Source: Sphingomonas aerophila
Lineage (GTDB): Bacteria; Pseudomonadota; Alphaproteobacteria; Sphingomonadales; Sphingomonadaceae
Assembly (NCBI RefSeq): GCF_014199305.1
Contig: NZ_JACIJK010000002.1
Span: 248,001 to 312,000, forward strand
DNA: 64,000 bases
Direction: 5' to 3'
Shown here one piece after another: positions 18,839 to 28,479 of this stretch. Position 1 is the first letter of the stretch. The number at the start of each line of letters is the position of its first letter. Below the pieces are notes generated by a model. The model did not search any database and had not been told where the DNA came from. It worked only from the letters and a program-made list of their open reading frames with translations. Made by a program: the position numbers and the translations under genes.

Positions 18839-19918
18839 ATGACCAACATCGTTCCGGAAGTCGAAACCCGCATCGCCCTTGCCTTCAGCGGCGGAAACGC
18901 TTTGGGTGCCTTCCAGGCCGGTGCCTATGAGGCATTGCATGCCCGCGGCGTTCAGCCCGACATGATCGTCGGGGCGTCGATCGGGGCGGTCAACGGCGCC
19001 CTGATCGCGGGCAATCCGGCCGAGCGACAGATGGATCGGCTCATGACTTTCTGGAACCCTGGGCGGGACCTGACGGCGGACATGCCCGCGACCGACACGG
19101 CGCGCCGAACGGCGGCCGCCAGCCTCGCCCTCGCGACCGGCCATTATCGGGTGTTCGCGCCCAGAACCCACCTGTCGCCAGACTGGTGGGACCCGCGGGT
19201 GTCAGTCCCGAGCCTGTTCAGCAACGCTCCCCTGCGGACCTCGCTCGATGAGCTGGTTGACCTGCGCTGCCTGAATGAGGGCCCGATCCGATTTGCAGCA
19301 ACCGCGGTGGACATCGAAACGGGGGAGGACGTCGTATTCGATCGCGCAACGCCGCTCACAACCGACCATGTGCTGGCGAGTGGTGGGCTGATGCCTGCTT
19401 TCCCGGGAGTTGAGATCGACGGGCACCTGTACGGGGACGCGGGGATGTCGGCGAATCTGCCGCTCGACACGATCCTCGCGGCCGAACAGGACGGGCAGCA
19501 GTCATCGCCCTTGCTTTGCCTCGCCGTCGACCTGTTGCCGTTGCAGGCACCACGCCCGACCACCCTGGGCGAAGCAATCGGTCGCGCCCAGGACCTGATG
19601 TTCGCCGCGCAGAGCCGCCGCACCATCGCCGCCTGGCAAGCGCTGTTCGCCGCGCGTGAGCAGGCCGGCGACCCGGTCCCGGCCATCACCCTCGTCCACA
19701 TCAGCTATGCTGACCAGTCGCGCGAAGTCGCGGGCAAGGCGTTCGACTTCTCACCCGGAACGGTGCGACAGCGGTGGGACTCGGGACGGCAAGCGATGGA
19801 GCTGGCGCTGGATCACCTGGTCAATGGGCGGATGCCCGTGGGCAGGCCGGGCCTCCATGTCGTCGGCGGCACGGGCGAGCCACTTGGCTGGTCCATGACA
19901 CCCGGCCGCACTCGCTGA
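18839..19918 (+). CDS. patatin-like phospholipase (DUF3734 type)
   Basis: The product of 359 residues is a serine-aspartate dyad acyl hydrolase. The oxyanion glycine-rich motif is SGGNALGAFQAG near residue 18, the nucleophile is in GASIGAVNGA near residue 44, and the catalytic Asp appears in YGDAGMSANLPLD near residue 200, where the usual DGG/DGA is DAG. The C-terminal third has HISYADQSREVAGKAFDFS, typical of the DUF3734-bearing subgroup. Expected substrates are phospholipids. It follows the peptidase on the same strand by 49 bases and converges on the ligase gene. Confidence 0.9.
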   Translation: MTNIVPEVETRIALAFSGGNALGAFQAGAYEALHARGVQPDMIVGASIGAVNGALIAGNPAERQMDRLMTFWNPGRDLTADMPATDTARRTAAASLALATGHYRVFAPRTHLSPDWWDPRVSVPSLFSNAPLRTSLDELVDLRCLNEGPIRFAATAVDIETGEDVVFDRATPLTTDHVLASGGLMPAFPGVEIDGHLYGDAGMSANLPLDTILAAEQDGQQSSPLLCLAVDLLPLQAPRPTTLGEAIGRAQDLMFAAQSRRTIAAWQALFAAREQAGDPVPAITLVHISYADQSREVAGKAFDFSPGTVRQRWDSGRQAMELALDHLVNGRMPVGRPGLHVVGGTGEPLGWSMTPGRTR

Positions 19919-19927
19919 CCGCGGCCG

Positions 19928-21679
19928 TCAGGCGGCCGCCTCGACACGATCGGCGAAAAGGGCCTTGAGGTCCTTCTTCATGATCTTACCATTGGCGTTG
20001 CGCGGCAGGGTATCCGTCACGAAGCAAATGGCGACGGGCACCTTGAACGCGGCAAGCCTGGCCGCGACAAAGGCCTGCAATTCGGCCTCGCTGGCAGTTT
20101 CACCAGGCGCAAGATGGACCACCGCCGCCGGCTCCTCGCCCCAGCTTCGGTGCGGCAACCCGATCACCGCGCAATCTGTAACGGCCGGATGGGCGTAGAG
20201 CACGTTCTCCACCTCAATCGAGTAGATGTTCTCGCCGCCGCGGATCACCATGTCCTTGGCTCGATCGACGATGAAGCAGAAGCCCTCCTCGTCCAGCCGC
20301 GCGAGGTCGCCGGTGCGGACCCAGCCGTCGACGAAGGTTTCGGCGCTTGCCTCGGGCCGGCGCCAATAGCCGGCGGCGATCATCGGCCCTCTCGCCCATA
20401 GCTCTCCCACTGTGCCGGGCGGCAGGACAGTGGTGCCATCATCGGCGCGAATTTGCAGGTCGGCGACGGGCACCGCCGGGCCGCAACTGGTCGGTCGGGC
20501 AAGATAGTCCTCGCCCGCATGGCCGGTCACCGTGGCGCAGGTTTCCGTCATCCCCCAGCCATTGCCGGGCAAGGCACCGAATTCGGCATAGATGCGCTGC
20601 GCCAGTTCGGGGGCGGAGGGCGCGCCCCCATAGGCGATCGCTTCCAGGCTCGACAGGTCGTAGCGCGCCCGGTCGGGATGTTCGATCAACTGCCAGGCGA
20701 TCGTCGGCACCCCGCCCGTGATGTTGACCCGCTCACGCTCGATGATCTCCATGGCCCGCACCGTGTCCCAACGGCGCATGAAGATGACAGTATTACCGGC
20801 TGCGATCGCCGGCATCATCCCGGCCGAGCATGCCGTGACGTGAAACAAGGGGATAACCGTCAGCACGACGCGCGGGGAGGGAGCTGGAATGCCTTCGCCG
20901 CGCCGCAGGAATGACCGGGCGGAATTGTAGGCTCCGGACAGGATGTTGGTGCAAAGGTTGCGGTGGGTCAGCAGCGCACCCTTTGGCGCGCCAGTGGTAC
21001 CACTGGTGTAGAACAGCGCGGCCCCATCGCCCGGCTCGATGGCCGCCTCCGGCAGTTCGGCCGAGGGTAGCCGCGCCCAGTCGTGCGGCGTTCCGATCAC
21101 TGCCTCCAACCGGCCAGCATTGCCCTCCAGGGGCGTAGTGGCCCGCGACACAAGGGCCTGCTCCAGCTCGGGCAAGTCGGAATAGTGCTCGCCCAACCGG
21201 TGGTGACGTTCACCGTCGGCGATCAGGACGCGAGCGCCCGAGTCGCGCAATCCATAGGCAAGCTCCTCGCCCGTCCACCACGCGTTCAACGGCACCGCAA
21301 TCGCGCCCATGCTGACGATCGCGAAGAACGCGACGGGCCATTCGGGCAAATTGCGCATCGCCAGCGCGACGCGATCACCCTTGCCGACTCCCAGGTTCGA
21401 CAAATGCGCGGCCAGCGCCGCCGTCGCGCGGTGGTTGGCGTCATAGCTGATGCGCTCGTCCTCATAGATCGTCATCAGGCGATCGCCATGCCCCCGCGAT
21501 GCGTCGATCAGCGCGCGGAGGCTGGGCGGCGCGTTTTTCCAGACCCGGGTTTCGACGCCCCTGATTGTTGCAGTCGTCATCTCGAACGGCTGGCCTGGGG
21601 CGGTCAGCAGCGCCTGCGCCTTGGCCAGCGACATGGCGGGCCATGAGGAGGGAAGCGCAAAGGCGGGGTCGCTGGCCAC
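19928..21679 (-). CDS. acyl-CoA synthetase, AMP-forming (class I adenylate-forming)
   Basis: The 583-residue enzyme should activate a carboxylic acid with ATP to its CoA thioester. Motifs in order are YTSGTTGAPKGALLTH (A3, P-loop-like), GNGWGMTETCA, ELWARGPMIAAGYWRRPE, GWVRTGDLARLDEEG, DRAKDMVIRGGENIYSIE, and the C-terminal PRNANGKIMKK with the catalytic Lys. Substrate is unknown; sequence resembles long- or medium-chain fatty acyl ligases. The start is GTG at 21679 with GGAG upstream. It is divergent from a serine hydrolase gene. Confidence 0.9.
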   Translation of the reverse strand: MASDPAFALPSSWPAMSLAKAQALLTAPGQPFEMTTATIRGVETRVWKNAPPSLRALIDASRGHGDRLMTIYEDERISYDANHRATAALAAHLSNLGVGKGDRVALAMRNLPEWPVAFFAIVSMGAIAVPLNAWWTGEELAYGLRDSGARVLIADGERHHRLGEHYSDLPELEQALVSRATTPLEGNAGRLEAVIGTPHDWARLPSAELPEAAIEPGDGAALFYTSGTTGAPKGALLTHRNLCTNILSGAYNSARSFLRRGEGIPAPSPRVVLTVIPLFHVTACSAGMMPAIAAGNTVIFMRRWDTVRAMEIIERERVNITGGVPTIAWQLIEHPDRARYDLSSLEAIAYGGAPSAPELAQRIYAEFGALPGNGWGMTETCATVTGHAGEDYLARPTSCGPAVPVADLQIRADDGTTVLPPGTVGELWARGPMIAAGYWRRPEASAETFVDGWVRTGDLARLDEEGFCFIVDRAKDMVIRGGENIYSIEVENVLYAHPAVTDCAVIGLPHRSWGEEPAAVVHLAPGETASEAELQAFVAARLAAFKVPVAICFVTDTLPRNANGKIMKKDLKALFADRVEAAA

Positions 21680-21784
21680 AGAATCGCTCCGGTCGAAGAA
21701 CGGGTTTGTCCCGTCACATTGCGGTTATAGTTGATTCAAACCTCGGCGGAGGCAATAGGTGGTTCAACGTTTCGAAGCGGGGGT

Positions 21785-23032
21785 ATGGAGACGGGGCATG
21801 ACGTGGGGACGATAAAAGGGACGACATCTCGACCCGGCTTCGATCCGGCACGCCTTGGCGCGATCGATGTTTTTCTGAAAGAGCGCTACCTCGACTCGGG
21901 CAGGCTGCCGCACGCCCAGTTGCTGGTCGCCCACGATGGTGAGGTGGTGCACTTCTCACACCAGGGTCCGGCTCGCGACGGCAGCGATGCTCCGGTTGAC
22001 GAGCGCTCGCTGTTCCGCATCGCTTCAATGACGAAACCGGTCACCAGCCTTGCCTTCATGATGCTGGTCGAGGAAGCGCGCGTCGCGCTCGACACGCCTG
22101 TCCATCACGTCTTGCCGGCGCTGGCCAAGGTGGGCGTGTACCAGTCGGGCGGCGGTGAAGCGCCCTTTGTCACCCGACCGCTCGATCAACCGATGCGCAT
22201 GGTCGACCTTCTCCGCCACACAGCCGGCTTCACCTATGGCTTTCAGAACCGGTCCAATATCGACCTTGCCCATCGTCAGTCCAAACTGGAAAGCTGGCAC
22301 GGCGGCCATGACCTGCAGGGCTTCGTGGAGGCGCTTGCAGAGTTGCCGCTCGAGTTCTCGCCCGGCTCCGCCTGGAACTATTCCGTCGCGACCGATGTGC
22401 TCGGCGCCGTGGTGGAGCGGGTGTCTGGCACTGACCTCGCGACATTCTTTCGCGATCGCATTTTCGCCCCGCTCGGCATGGATGACACGTTCTTTCACGT
22501 GCCGGCGGACAAGGTCGAGCGGCTGACCGACTGCTGGGCATTGTCACCGGACAAGACACGCGTGCTCTACGACCGAGGCGAGGCCAGCGCCTGGATCCGC
22601 GCGCCCAGGCTCATATCGGGCGGCGGCGGGCTGGTATCCACCGCACTCGATTATCATCGATTTTGTCGATTGTTCCTGAACCGCGGCGAGTTGGACGGCG
22701 TGCGGTTGATCGGCCGAAAGACGGTCGACCTTATGACGCAAAATCACCTGCCCGGCGGTGGTGACCTGACCACCATGTCGAAATCGCTGTTCAGCGAGGC
22801 GCAGAATGCCGGAACCGGCTTCGGCCTCGGCTTTGCCGTGACGCAGGACGTAGCTCGCACCATGATGCCGGGCAGCGTCGGCGAGTATTATTGGGGTGGC
22901 ATGTTCTCGACCGCCTTCTTCATCGACCCTGTTGAACGGGTGAGTATGGTCTTCATGACCCAGTTCAGCCCGTCGATGCTGTATCCCATCCGCCGTGAGC
23001 TCAAGACCATGATCTACGCGGCACTGACATAA
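21785..23032 (+). CDS. serine hydrolase, class C beta-lactamase family (esterase-like)
   Basis: The product of about 415 residues belongs to the penicillin-binding-protein/class C beta-lactamase fold, which in this context acts as an esterase or transesterase. The SxxK motif is SMTK near residue 79 and the second motif is YSV near residue 199 (after SAWN). HxG-like sequence is not clear. I chose the ATG at 21785 (METGHDVG) because AGCGGGGG is just upstream; an earlier in-frame ATG at 21731 adds 18 unlikely residues. Together with the ligase and beta-oxidation genes it suggests ester breakdown feeding acyl-CoA formation. Confidence 0.85.
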   Translation: METGHDVGTIKGTTSRPGFDPARLGAIDVFLKERYLDSGRLPHAQLLVAHDGEVVHFSHQGPARDGSDAPVDERSLFRIASMTKPVTSLAFMMLVEEARVALDTPVHHVLPALAKVGVYQSGGGEAPFVTRPLDQPMRMVDLLRHTAGFTYGFQNRSNIDLAHRQSKLESWHGGHDLQGFVEALAELPLEFSPGSAWNYSVATDVLGAVVERVSGTDLATFFRDRIFAPLGMDDTFFHVPADKVERLTDCWALSPDKTRVLYDRGEASAWIRAPRLISGGGGLVSTALDYHRFCRLFLNRGELDGVRLIGRKTVDLMTQNHLPGGGDLTTMSKSLFSEAQNAGTGFGLGFAVTQDVARTMMPGSVGEYYWGGMFSTAFFIDPVERVSMVFMTQFSPSMLYPIRRELKTMIYAALT

Positions 23033-23127
23033 CGCCAGCGCTCCTGCCGCAAGCGGGAGAGCAAGCCACAAGCGGGCCGTTGGGCCCAAGGTCCTGCCCA
23101 GCAGGAGCACAGAGAGGAGCCAAAAGA

Positions 23128-25140
23128 ATGACTTCACCAATCCGCACGGAGCGCCACGGTGACGTTCTAGTCATCATCTCCGACAACCCGCCGGTGAACG
23201 CGCTGGGCGCTGCGGTTCGGCAGGGCTTGGAAGCTGCGATCAAGCAGGGCGTCGCCGACGCCTCTATTCACGCAATGGTGATCCGGTGCGATGGTCGCAC
23301 GTTCTTCGCTGGCGCTGACATCACCGAATTCGGCAAGCCGATGCAGGACCCGCCGCTGCCCGCGCTGGTCGACATGATCGAAGCGTCGGACAAGCCCGTA
23401 GTAGCCGCGATCCACGGCACCGCGCTGGGCGGCGGGTGCGAGGTGGCGCTCGCCTGCCACTATCGCGTGGCGGTGCCCTCCGCGAAGCTAGGCACGCCGG
23501 AGGTAAAGCTGGGACTGCTGCCTGGCGCTGGCGGTACTCAACGGCTTCCGCGTGTCGCGGGCGTGGCGCTTGCGCTGCGGATGACGGCCACCGGCGACAC
23601 CATCTCCGCCAAGCAGGCGGCCGACGCCGGCCTGATCGACAAGCTGGTGGGTGAGGACAGCCTCGCCGCAGACGCGCTTGCCTTTGCCAACGACATCAAG
23701 GGTCACCGCCCCCTGCCCCGTGCGTCCGAAAAATCGCTGGCGCCCGATCCTGAAGCCGTTGCCGCGTTCCAGAAGGCCAACGCGCGCAAGTTCCGTGGCT
23801 TTGATGCACCAGCCGCCAACATCGCCTGCGTCGTGAAGGCGACCGAGGTGCCCTATCATGAGGGCGTCCAGTTCGAGCGCACCGAGTTCATGCGATTGAT
23901 GTTTGGCACCCAGTCCGCCGCCCAGCGCCACATCTTCTTCGCCGAGCGGCAGGCGTCAAAGATCGACGATGTTCCCGCCGATACGCCGCTTCGGCCAATC
24001 CGCCGCGTCGGCGTGATCGGTGCCGGCACGATGGGCGGCGGCATCTCCATGAACTTCCTGTCCGCCGGCATCCCCGTCACCATTGTCGAAATGGCGCAGG
24101 ACGCGCTCGACCGGGGCACCGGCGTCATCCGCAAGAACTATGAAGCAACCGCTGCCAAGGGCCGGATGAAGCCCGAACAGGTCGAGGCCGCGATGGGTGC
24201 GCTGACCCCGACGCTCAGCTTCGACGACCTCGCCGACTGCGACCTGATCATCGAAGCGGTCTATGAGAACATGGACGTGAAGAAGGATATCTTCACCCGA
24301 CTCGACCAGATCGCGAAGCAGGGCGCTATCCTGGCATCGAACACCTCTTATCTCGACATAAACGAGATCGCAGCCTGCACGGCCCGCCCGCAGGACGTGC
24401 TCGGCATGCACTTCTTCTCGCCCGCCAACATCATGAAGCTGCTGGAGGTGGTTCGCGGCGACAAGACCGCGCCCGACGTGCTGGCGACCGTCATGGATCT
24501 GGCCAAGAAAATCCGGAAGGTCGCCGTTGTTGCCGGCGTCACCTATGGCTTTATCGGCAACCGCATGCTGATGCCGCGCCAGGTAGAGGCCAACAAGCTG
24601 CTGCTGGAAGGCGCAACGCCCGAGCAGATAGACCGCGTCCATGTCGAGTTCGGCATGCCGATGGGCCCGTTCCAGATGGCCGACCTCGCCGGCGTCGATA
24701 TTGGCTGGCATCGCGACCCGAACCGTATCGAGAATGTCCGCGACGCTCTCGCCGCCGAAGGGCGCTGGGGGCAGAAGCGCCAGGCCGGCTTCTACGATTA
24801 TGACGAGAAGCGGACGCCTTCGCCTTCGCCACGGGTCGCGGAGATCATCAAAGAATGGCGGGAGAAGACAGGGACCCCGCAGCACGAGATTACCGACCAG
24901 GAGATTGTCGAGCGCACGCTTTACCCGATGGTGAACGAGGGCGCGCTGATACTGGAGGAAGGCAAGGCGCAACGTGCGTCGGATATCGATGTGGTCTGGA
25001 TCTACGGCTATGGCTGGCCGGTCTATCGCGGTGGCCCGATGTTCTGGGCCAAGACCGAGGGGTACGACAAGGTCGTGGCCGGGCTGGAACGCCACGGCTT
25101 TACCGTCGCGCAAAGTCTCAAGTCGGGAGCAATCAAGTGA
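23128..25140 (+). CDS. bifunctional enoyl-CoA hydratase / 3-hydroxyacyl-CoA dehydrogenase (FadB-like)
   Basis: This 670-residue enzyme does two steps of beta-oxidation. Residues 1 to about 190 are crotonase: [28 protein letters not shown] (oxyanion hole) and [17 protein letters not shown] with the catalytic Glu. From about residue 285, [16 protein letters not shown] begins the NAD domain; [17 protein letters not shown] holds the catalytic His; two C-terminal dimerisation parts follow. Domain order is that of the FadB/EHHADH group. AGAGAGGAGC precedes the ATG. It overlaps the next acyl-CoA dehydrogenase gene as GTGA. Confidence 0.95.
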   Translation: MTSPIRTERHGDVLVIISDNPPVNALGAAVRQGLEAAIKQGVADASIHAMVIRCDGRTFFAGADITEFGKPMQDPPLPALVDMIEASDKPVVAAIHGTALGGGCEVALACHYRVAVPSAKLGTPEVKLGLLPGAGGTQRLPRVAGVALALRMTATGDTISAKQAADAGLIDKLVGEDSLAADALAFANDIKGHRPLPRASEKSLAPDPEAVAAFQKANARKFRGFDAPAANIACVVKATEVPYHEGVQFERTEFMRLMFGTQSAAQRHIFFAERQASKIDDVPADTPLRPIRRVGVIGAGTMGGGISMNFLSAGIPVTIVEMAQDALDRGTGVIRKNYEATAAKGRMKPEQVEAAMGALTPTLSFDDLADCDLIIEAVYENMDVKKDIFTRLDQIAKQGAILASNTSYLDINEIAACTARPQDVLGMHFFSPANIMKLLEVVRGDKTAPDVLATVMDLAKKIRKVAVVAGVTYGFIGNRMLMPRQVEANKLLLEGATPEQIDRVHVEFGMPMGPFQMADLAGVDIGWHRDPNRIENVRDALAAEGRWGQKRQAGFYDYDEKRTPSPSPRVAEIIKEWREKTGTPQHEITDQEIVERTLYPMVNEGALILEEGKAQRASDIDVVWIYGYGWPVYRGGPMFWAKTEGYDKVVAGLERHGFTVAQSLKSGAIK

Positions 25141-26321
25141 GCGACCTCGACACGTTCCGCGCCGACACCCGCGCCTGGCTGGAGGCGAACTGCCCGCCCG
25201 AAATGCGCGAGCCCGTGCGCTCGGATGCCGATATCTGCTGGGGCGGCCGCAACTTCCAGCCATCCAGTCCAGCGCAGAAACAGTGGCTGGACCGCATGGC
25301 CGAACGCGGCTGGACCGTGCCAGATTGGCCGACCGAATATGGCGGCGGCGGCCTGTCCGCCGAGCAGACCAAGATCCTGCGTCAGGAAATGGCAGCGATC
25401 CGCGCCCGCAATCCGCTCAACTCCTTCGGCATTTCCATGCTCGGGCCGGCGCTGCTGAAATATGGCACCAAAGCACAGAAGCTGGAGCATTTGCCCCCGA
25501 TCGCGCGCGGAGAGATCCGCTGGTGCCAGGGCTATTCGGAACCCAATGCCGGCTCCGACCTGGCCGGACTGCAGACTAGCGCGGTGCCCGACGGCGATGA
25601 CTACATCGTCAACGGGCAGAAAGTGTGGACCAGCTATGCCGACAAGGCGGACTGGATCTTCTGCCTGGTGCGCACGTCTAGGGAATCTAAGCAGGGCGGC
25701 ATCAGCTTCCTGCTGTTCGACATGGAAACGGCGGGCGTGTCGACCAAGCCGATCCTGTTGATCAGCGGCTATTCTCCCTTTTGCGAAACCTTCTTCGACG
25801 ATGTGCGGGTGCCCAAGGCGAACCGCATCCATGACGAGAACAAGGGCTGGGACGTCGCAAAATACCTGCTCGGCCATGAGCGGGAGATGATCAGCGGCAT
25901 GGGCCTGGGCGGCCGCGGCGCCAACCCGCTGGTGGCGGGGGCGATCGCCACGATCGGACTCGACGCGGACGGGCGCCTCGCCGACCCATTGCTGCGTGCG
26001 TCCATCGCGCTGTTCGAGGTGCGCGCGCAGGCATTCGGCGCCATGTCCGAACGCTTTATCGATGAGCTGAAGGCTGGTCGCGCCCACCCTGCCCAGCCAT
26101 CGATGATGAAATATTATGGAACCGAGCTGAACAAGACGCGTCACGAGCTGGTCATGGCCGCAGGCGGATCGGACGCGCTGGAATGGGAAAGCGAGCGGTC
26201 CAACGGCGGCGCCGTAAGCCGCGGCTGGCTGCGTACCAAGGGCAACTCGATCGAGGGCGGCACGTCGGAGATCCAGCTCAACATCATCGCTAAGCGCATC
26301 CTGGAATTGCCAGGAGCCTGA
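25137..26321 (+). CDS. acyl-CoA dehydrogenase, putative catalytic member of an adjacent pair
   Basis: The 394-residue flavoprotein should oxidise an acyl-CoA to the 2,3-enoyl-CoA. It has [15 protein letters not shown] (FAD/substrate site), [16 protein letters not shown], and near the end [19 protein letters not shown], where the Glu sits at the position of the catalytic base of MCAD-type enzymes. The next acyl-CoA dehydrogenase gene (26420) lacks this Glu, as in heteromeric FadE pairs. The start is GTG at 25137 overlapping the FadB-like stop. GC-rich coding fits the neighbours. Confidence 0.92.
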   Translation: MSDLDTFRADTRAWLEANCPPEMREPVRSDADICWGGRNFQPSSPAQKQWLDRMAERGWTVPDWPTEYGGGGLSAEQTKILRQEMAAIRARNPLNSFGISMLGPALLKYGTKAQKLEHLPPIARGEIRWCQGYSEPNAGSDLAGLQTSAVPDGDDYIVNGQKVWTSYADKADWIFCLVRTSRESKQGGISFLLFDMETAGVSTKPILLISGYSPFCETFFDDVRVPKANRIHDENKGWDVAKYLLGHEREMISGMGLGGRGANPLVAGAIATIGLDADGRLADPLLRASIALFEVRAQAFGAMSERFIDELKAGRAHPAQPSMMKYYGTELNKTRHELVMAAGGSDALEWESERSNGGAVSRGWLRTKGNSIEGGTSEIQLNIIAKRILELPGA

Positions 26322-26335
26322 CTGATCATGCCGTC

Positions 26336-26355
26336 ACCCCGACATAGGTCGGGGT
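26336..26355. repeat. short hairpin of the sphingomonad REP-like kind, between two acyl-CoA dehydrogenase genes
   Basis: ACCCCGAC, ATAG, GTCGGGGT is a perfect 8-bp stem with a 4-base loop, followed by CCAGAG. It resembles short palindromic elements with a CCCCGAC core that I associate with sphingomonad intergenic regions. Only one copy is visible in this window, so the repeat status is from memory of the type and not shown here. Confidence 0.45.
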
Positions 26356-26419
26356 CCAGAGCCAAGCAGCGCGGCCTTCGGCACTTTCGTCCCGGCCGCG
26401 CCCGATGACGAGAACGAAC

Positions 26420-27547
26420 ATGCCGCTTTTCCTCAACGACGAACAACAGATGCTCCATGACACGGCGAAGGACTTCGTTGCCGAACATGCCCCCGTGTCG
26501 CACCTTCGAGGGCTGCGCGATGCGAACGACCCGACAGGCTTCTCGCGCGACCTGTGGAAGAGCTTTGCCGAGATGGGCTTCACTGGCATCCTGATCGGGG
26601 AAAATGCTGGCGGCCTGGGGCTGGGCCATGTCGAAGCGGGCGTCGTGCTGGAGGAGATTGGCCGTAACCTGACCCCCTCGCCCTTTCTCACTACCGCAGT
26701 CGCGGCCGTCGAGGCGCTGAAGAACACGCCCCATGCGGATCGCTGGTTTCCCGGTATCCTGGCGGGCGACACGGTCGCGGCGCTTGCGGTCGATGAGCGC
26801 GCGAAGCATGGCGATGCGGTGTCCACCCGCGCGGAGCGAGCCGGCAACGGCTTTCGCCTGACCGGCGCCAAGCAATTCGTCACCCATGGTCACGTCGCCG
26901 ACCTGCTGCTGGTCGCGGCACGCACGGCCGGCGGCGACCACGACAGCGATGGCGTTACCCTGTTCGCCGTGCCGCGCGACGCCGCCGGCCTGACCGCGAC
27001 GCCAGAGCGGCTGGCTGATGCCAGCATCGCCGCGCGCGTCACGCTGGAGGGCGTCACCGTCGATGCCGACGCGGTCATCGGGGAAGTCGACGCCGGCCGC
27101 GAGCCTCTGGACCGGCTGCTCCGCGCCGGTCGCGCCGGGGCCTCCGCAGAAATGCTGGGCGTCGCCGCGGGCGCAGCCGACATGACACTGTCCTACCTGA
27201 AGCAGCGCAAGCAGTTCGGCACGCTGATTGGCAGCTACCAGGCGCTCCAGCATCGCGCCGCACATTTGTATAGCGAGACGGAGGTCGCCCGTGCCGCAGT
27301 GCTGAAGGCGCAGCAATTGCTCGACGCCGGAAGTCCTCACGCCGACACGGCGGTGTCCGTGGCCAAGGCGCAGACCGGGCTCGCGACTACCCTGGCGGTG
27401 CAGGAGGGCGTCCAGATGCACGGCGGCATCGGCATGACCGACGAATATGACATCGGCTTTTTCATGAAGCGCGCGCGTGTGCTGGCGGAGATGTTTGGCG
27501 ACACCAATTACCATGCCGACCGACTGGCGCGTGCAGCTGGCTATTGA
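26420..27547 (+). CDS. acyl-CoA dehydrogenase, putative non-catalytic partner
   Basis: The 375-residue protein has the acyl-CoA dehydrogenase fold: FLNDEQQMLHDTAKDFVAE, QFVTHGHVADLLLVAART, QRKQFGTLIGSYQALQ and MHGGIGMTDEYD. At the position of the catalytic Glu, where other members have YEGT, it reads EMFGDTNYHADRL, so no Glu is available there. Paired with the preceding dehydrogenase this suggests an alpha2beta2 enzyme with one active site per pair. I favour the ATG at 26420; a second in-frame ATG at 26405 would add five residues. Confidence 0.85.
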   Translation: MPLFLNDEQQMLHDTAKDFVAEHAPVSHLRGLRDANDPTGFSRDLWKSFAEMGFTGILIGENAGGLGLGHVEAGVVLEEIGRNLTPSPFLTTAVAAVEALKNTPHADRWFPGILAGDTVAALAVDERAKHGDAVSTRAERAGNGFRLTGAKQFVTHGHVADLLLVAARTAGGDHDSDGVTLFAVPRDAAGLTATPERLADASIAARVTLEGVTVDADAVIGEVDAGREPLDRLLRAGRAGASAEMLGVAAGAADMTLSYLKQRKQFGTLIGSYQALQHRAAHLYSETEVARAAVLKAQQLLDAGSPHADTAVSVAKAQTGLATTLAVQEGVQMHGGIGMTDEYDIGFFMKRARVLAEMFGDTNYHADRLARAAGY

Positions 27548-27580
27548 CGGACGGGCGGTGCATCCGCTTTCCCCGCAGCC

Positions 27581-28471
27581 ATGACGGATACCGAAGCGCC
27601 CGACGACACCCCGCCCGCAGAGCTCGCCCAGGCACTGGTCGACCTGCTCACCGTGGAGGAGATCGACGCAGACCTGTATCGCGGGCGGCGCCAGCCCGGC
27701 GGTGTCGGGCGGGTGTTCGGCGGCCAGGTGATCGCGCAGGCGCTTCAGGCCGCGCAACGCTCAACGGAGGGCAAGGCCGCCCACTCGCTCCACGCCTATT
27801 TCATGCGGCCGGGCGATGAGGATTTCCCCATCATCTTTCGCGTCGTGCGCGATTTCGACGGGCGCAGTTTCGCCACTCGCCGGGTGATCGCGATGCAGCG
27901 CGGCCAGCCGATCCTGAATCTCGCAGCCTCCTTCCAGGTCGCGGAGGACGGCCTGCACCATCAGGACGCGATGCCCGACGTGCCCGGCCCAGATGCACTG
28001 CGACCCGAGTCGGAACTTCGCCGAGAACAGGCGGATGCGATCCCGGAGAAGTTCCGGCGCCACCTCCTGCGTGCCCGGCCGATCGAGATCCGGCCCGTCA
28101 ATCCACGCAGCTGGTTTCGCCCGCAGGTCAGCGATCCCCAGCAGTATAGCTGGTTTCGCCTCGCCGCCCCGGTTCAGGCGGATGGCGATACGCATCGGGC
28201 CATCCTCGCCTATGCATCGGACATGACACTGTTGGGGACGTCCATGCTGCCCCATGGCGTGAACTGGATGACGTCCAGCATCCAGACTGCCAGCCTGGAC
28301 CATGCGCTTTGGCTGCACGAGCCATTCCGCACCGACGAGTGGCTCTTATACGCCTGCGACAGTCCATGGGCGGGCCATGCGCGCGGCATGAACCGCGGCC
28401 GCATCTTCAGCCAGGACGGGCGGCTGGTCGCCAGCGTCGCGCAGGAGGGCCTTATCCGACAGCGCGGCTAA
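27581..28471 (+). CDS. acyl-CoA thioesterase II (TesB-like)
   Basis: The 296-residue protein has two hotdog domains, as in TesB, and should hydrolyse acyl-CoAs. The first domain carries VGRVFGGQVIAQALQAA and HSLHAYFMRPGDEDFPIIF; the second has ILAYASDMTLLGTSMLPHG with the conserved Asp, and TASLDHALWLHEPF and LLYACDSPWAGHARG with the later catalytic residues. Size is normal. It lies 33 bases downstream of the second acyl-CoA dehydrogenase gene. Confidence 0.93.
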   Translation: MTDTEAPDDTPPAELAQALVDLLTVEEIDADLYRGRRQPGGVGRVFGGQVIAQALQAAQRSTEGKAAHSLHAYFMRPGDEDFPIIFRVVRDFDGRSFATRRVIAMQRGQPILNLAASFQVAEDGLHHQDAMPDVPGPDALRPESELRREQADAIPEKFRRHLLRARPIEIRPVNPRSWFRPQVSDPQQYSWFRLAAPVQADGDTHRAILAYASDMTLLGTSMLPHGVNWMTSSIQTASLDHALWLHEPFRTDEWLLYACDSPWAGHARGMNRGRIFSQDGRLVASVAQEGLIRQRG

Positions 28472-28479
28472 CGTATGGA

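Noticed and set aside
19921..19939. GCGGCCG-TCAGG-CGGCCGC inverted repeat between patatin and ligase genes
   Set aside because: Seven-base stem overlapping the coding end of the ligase gene without a T-run; too weak to call a terminator.
23956..25263. 435-codon minus-strand frame over the FadB-like gene
   Set aside because: Shadow of a well-supported gene; composition rich in His, Arg and Gly without domains.
26141..27757. 538-codon open frame on the minus strand over the two acyl-CoA dehydrogenase/thioesterase genes
   Set aside because: The plus-strand genes have intact family motifs throughout. The antisense frame has no recognisable motif and is the usual by-product of strong GC bias at third positions.
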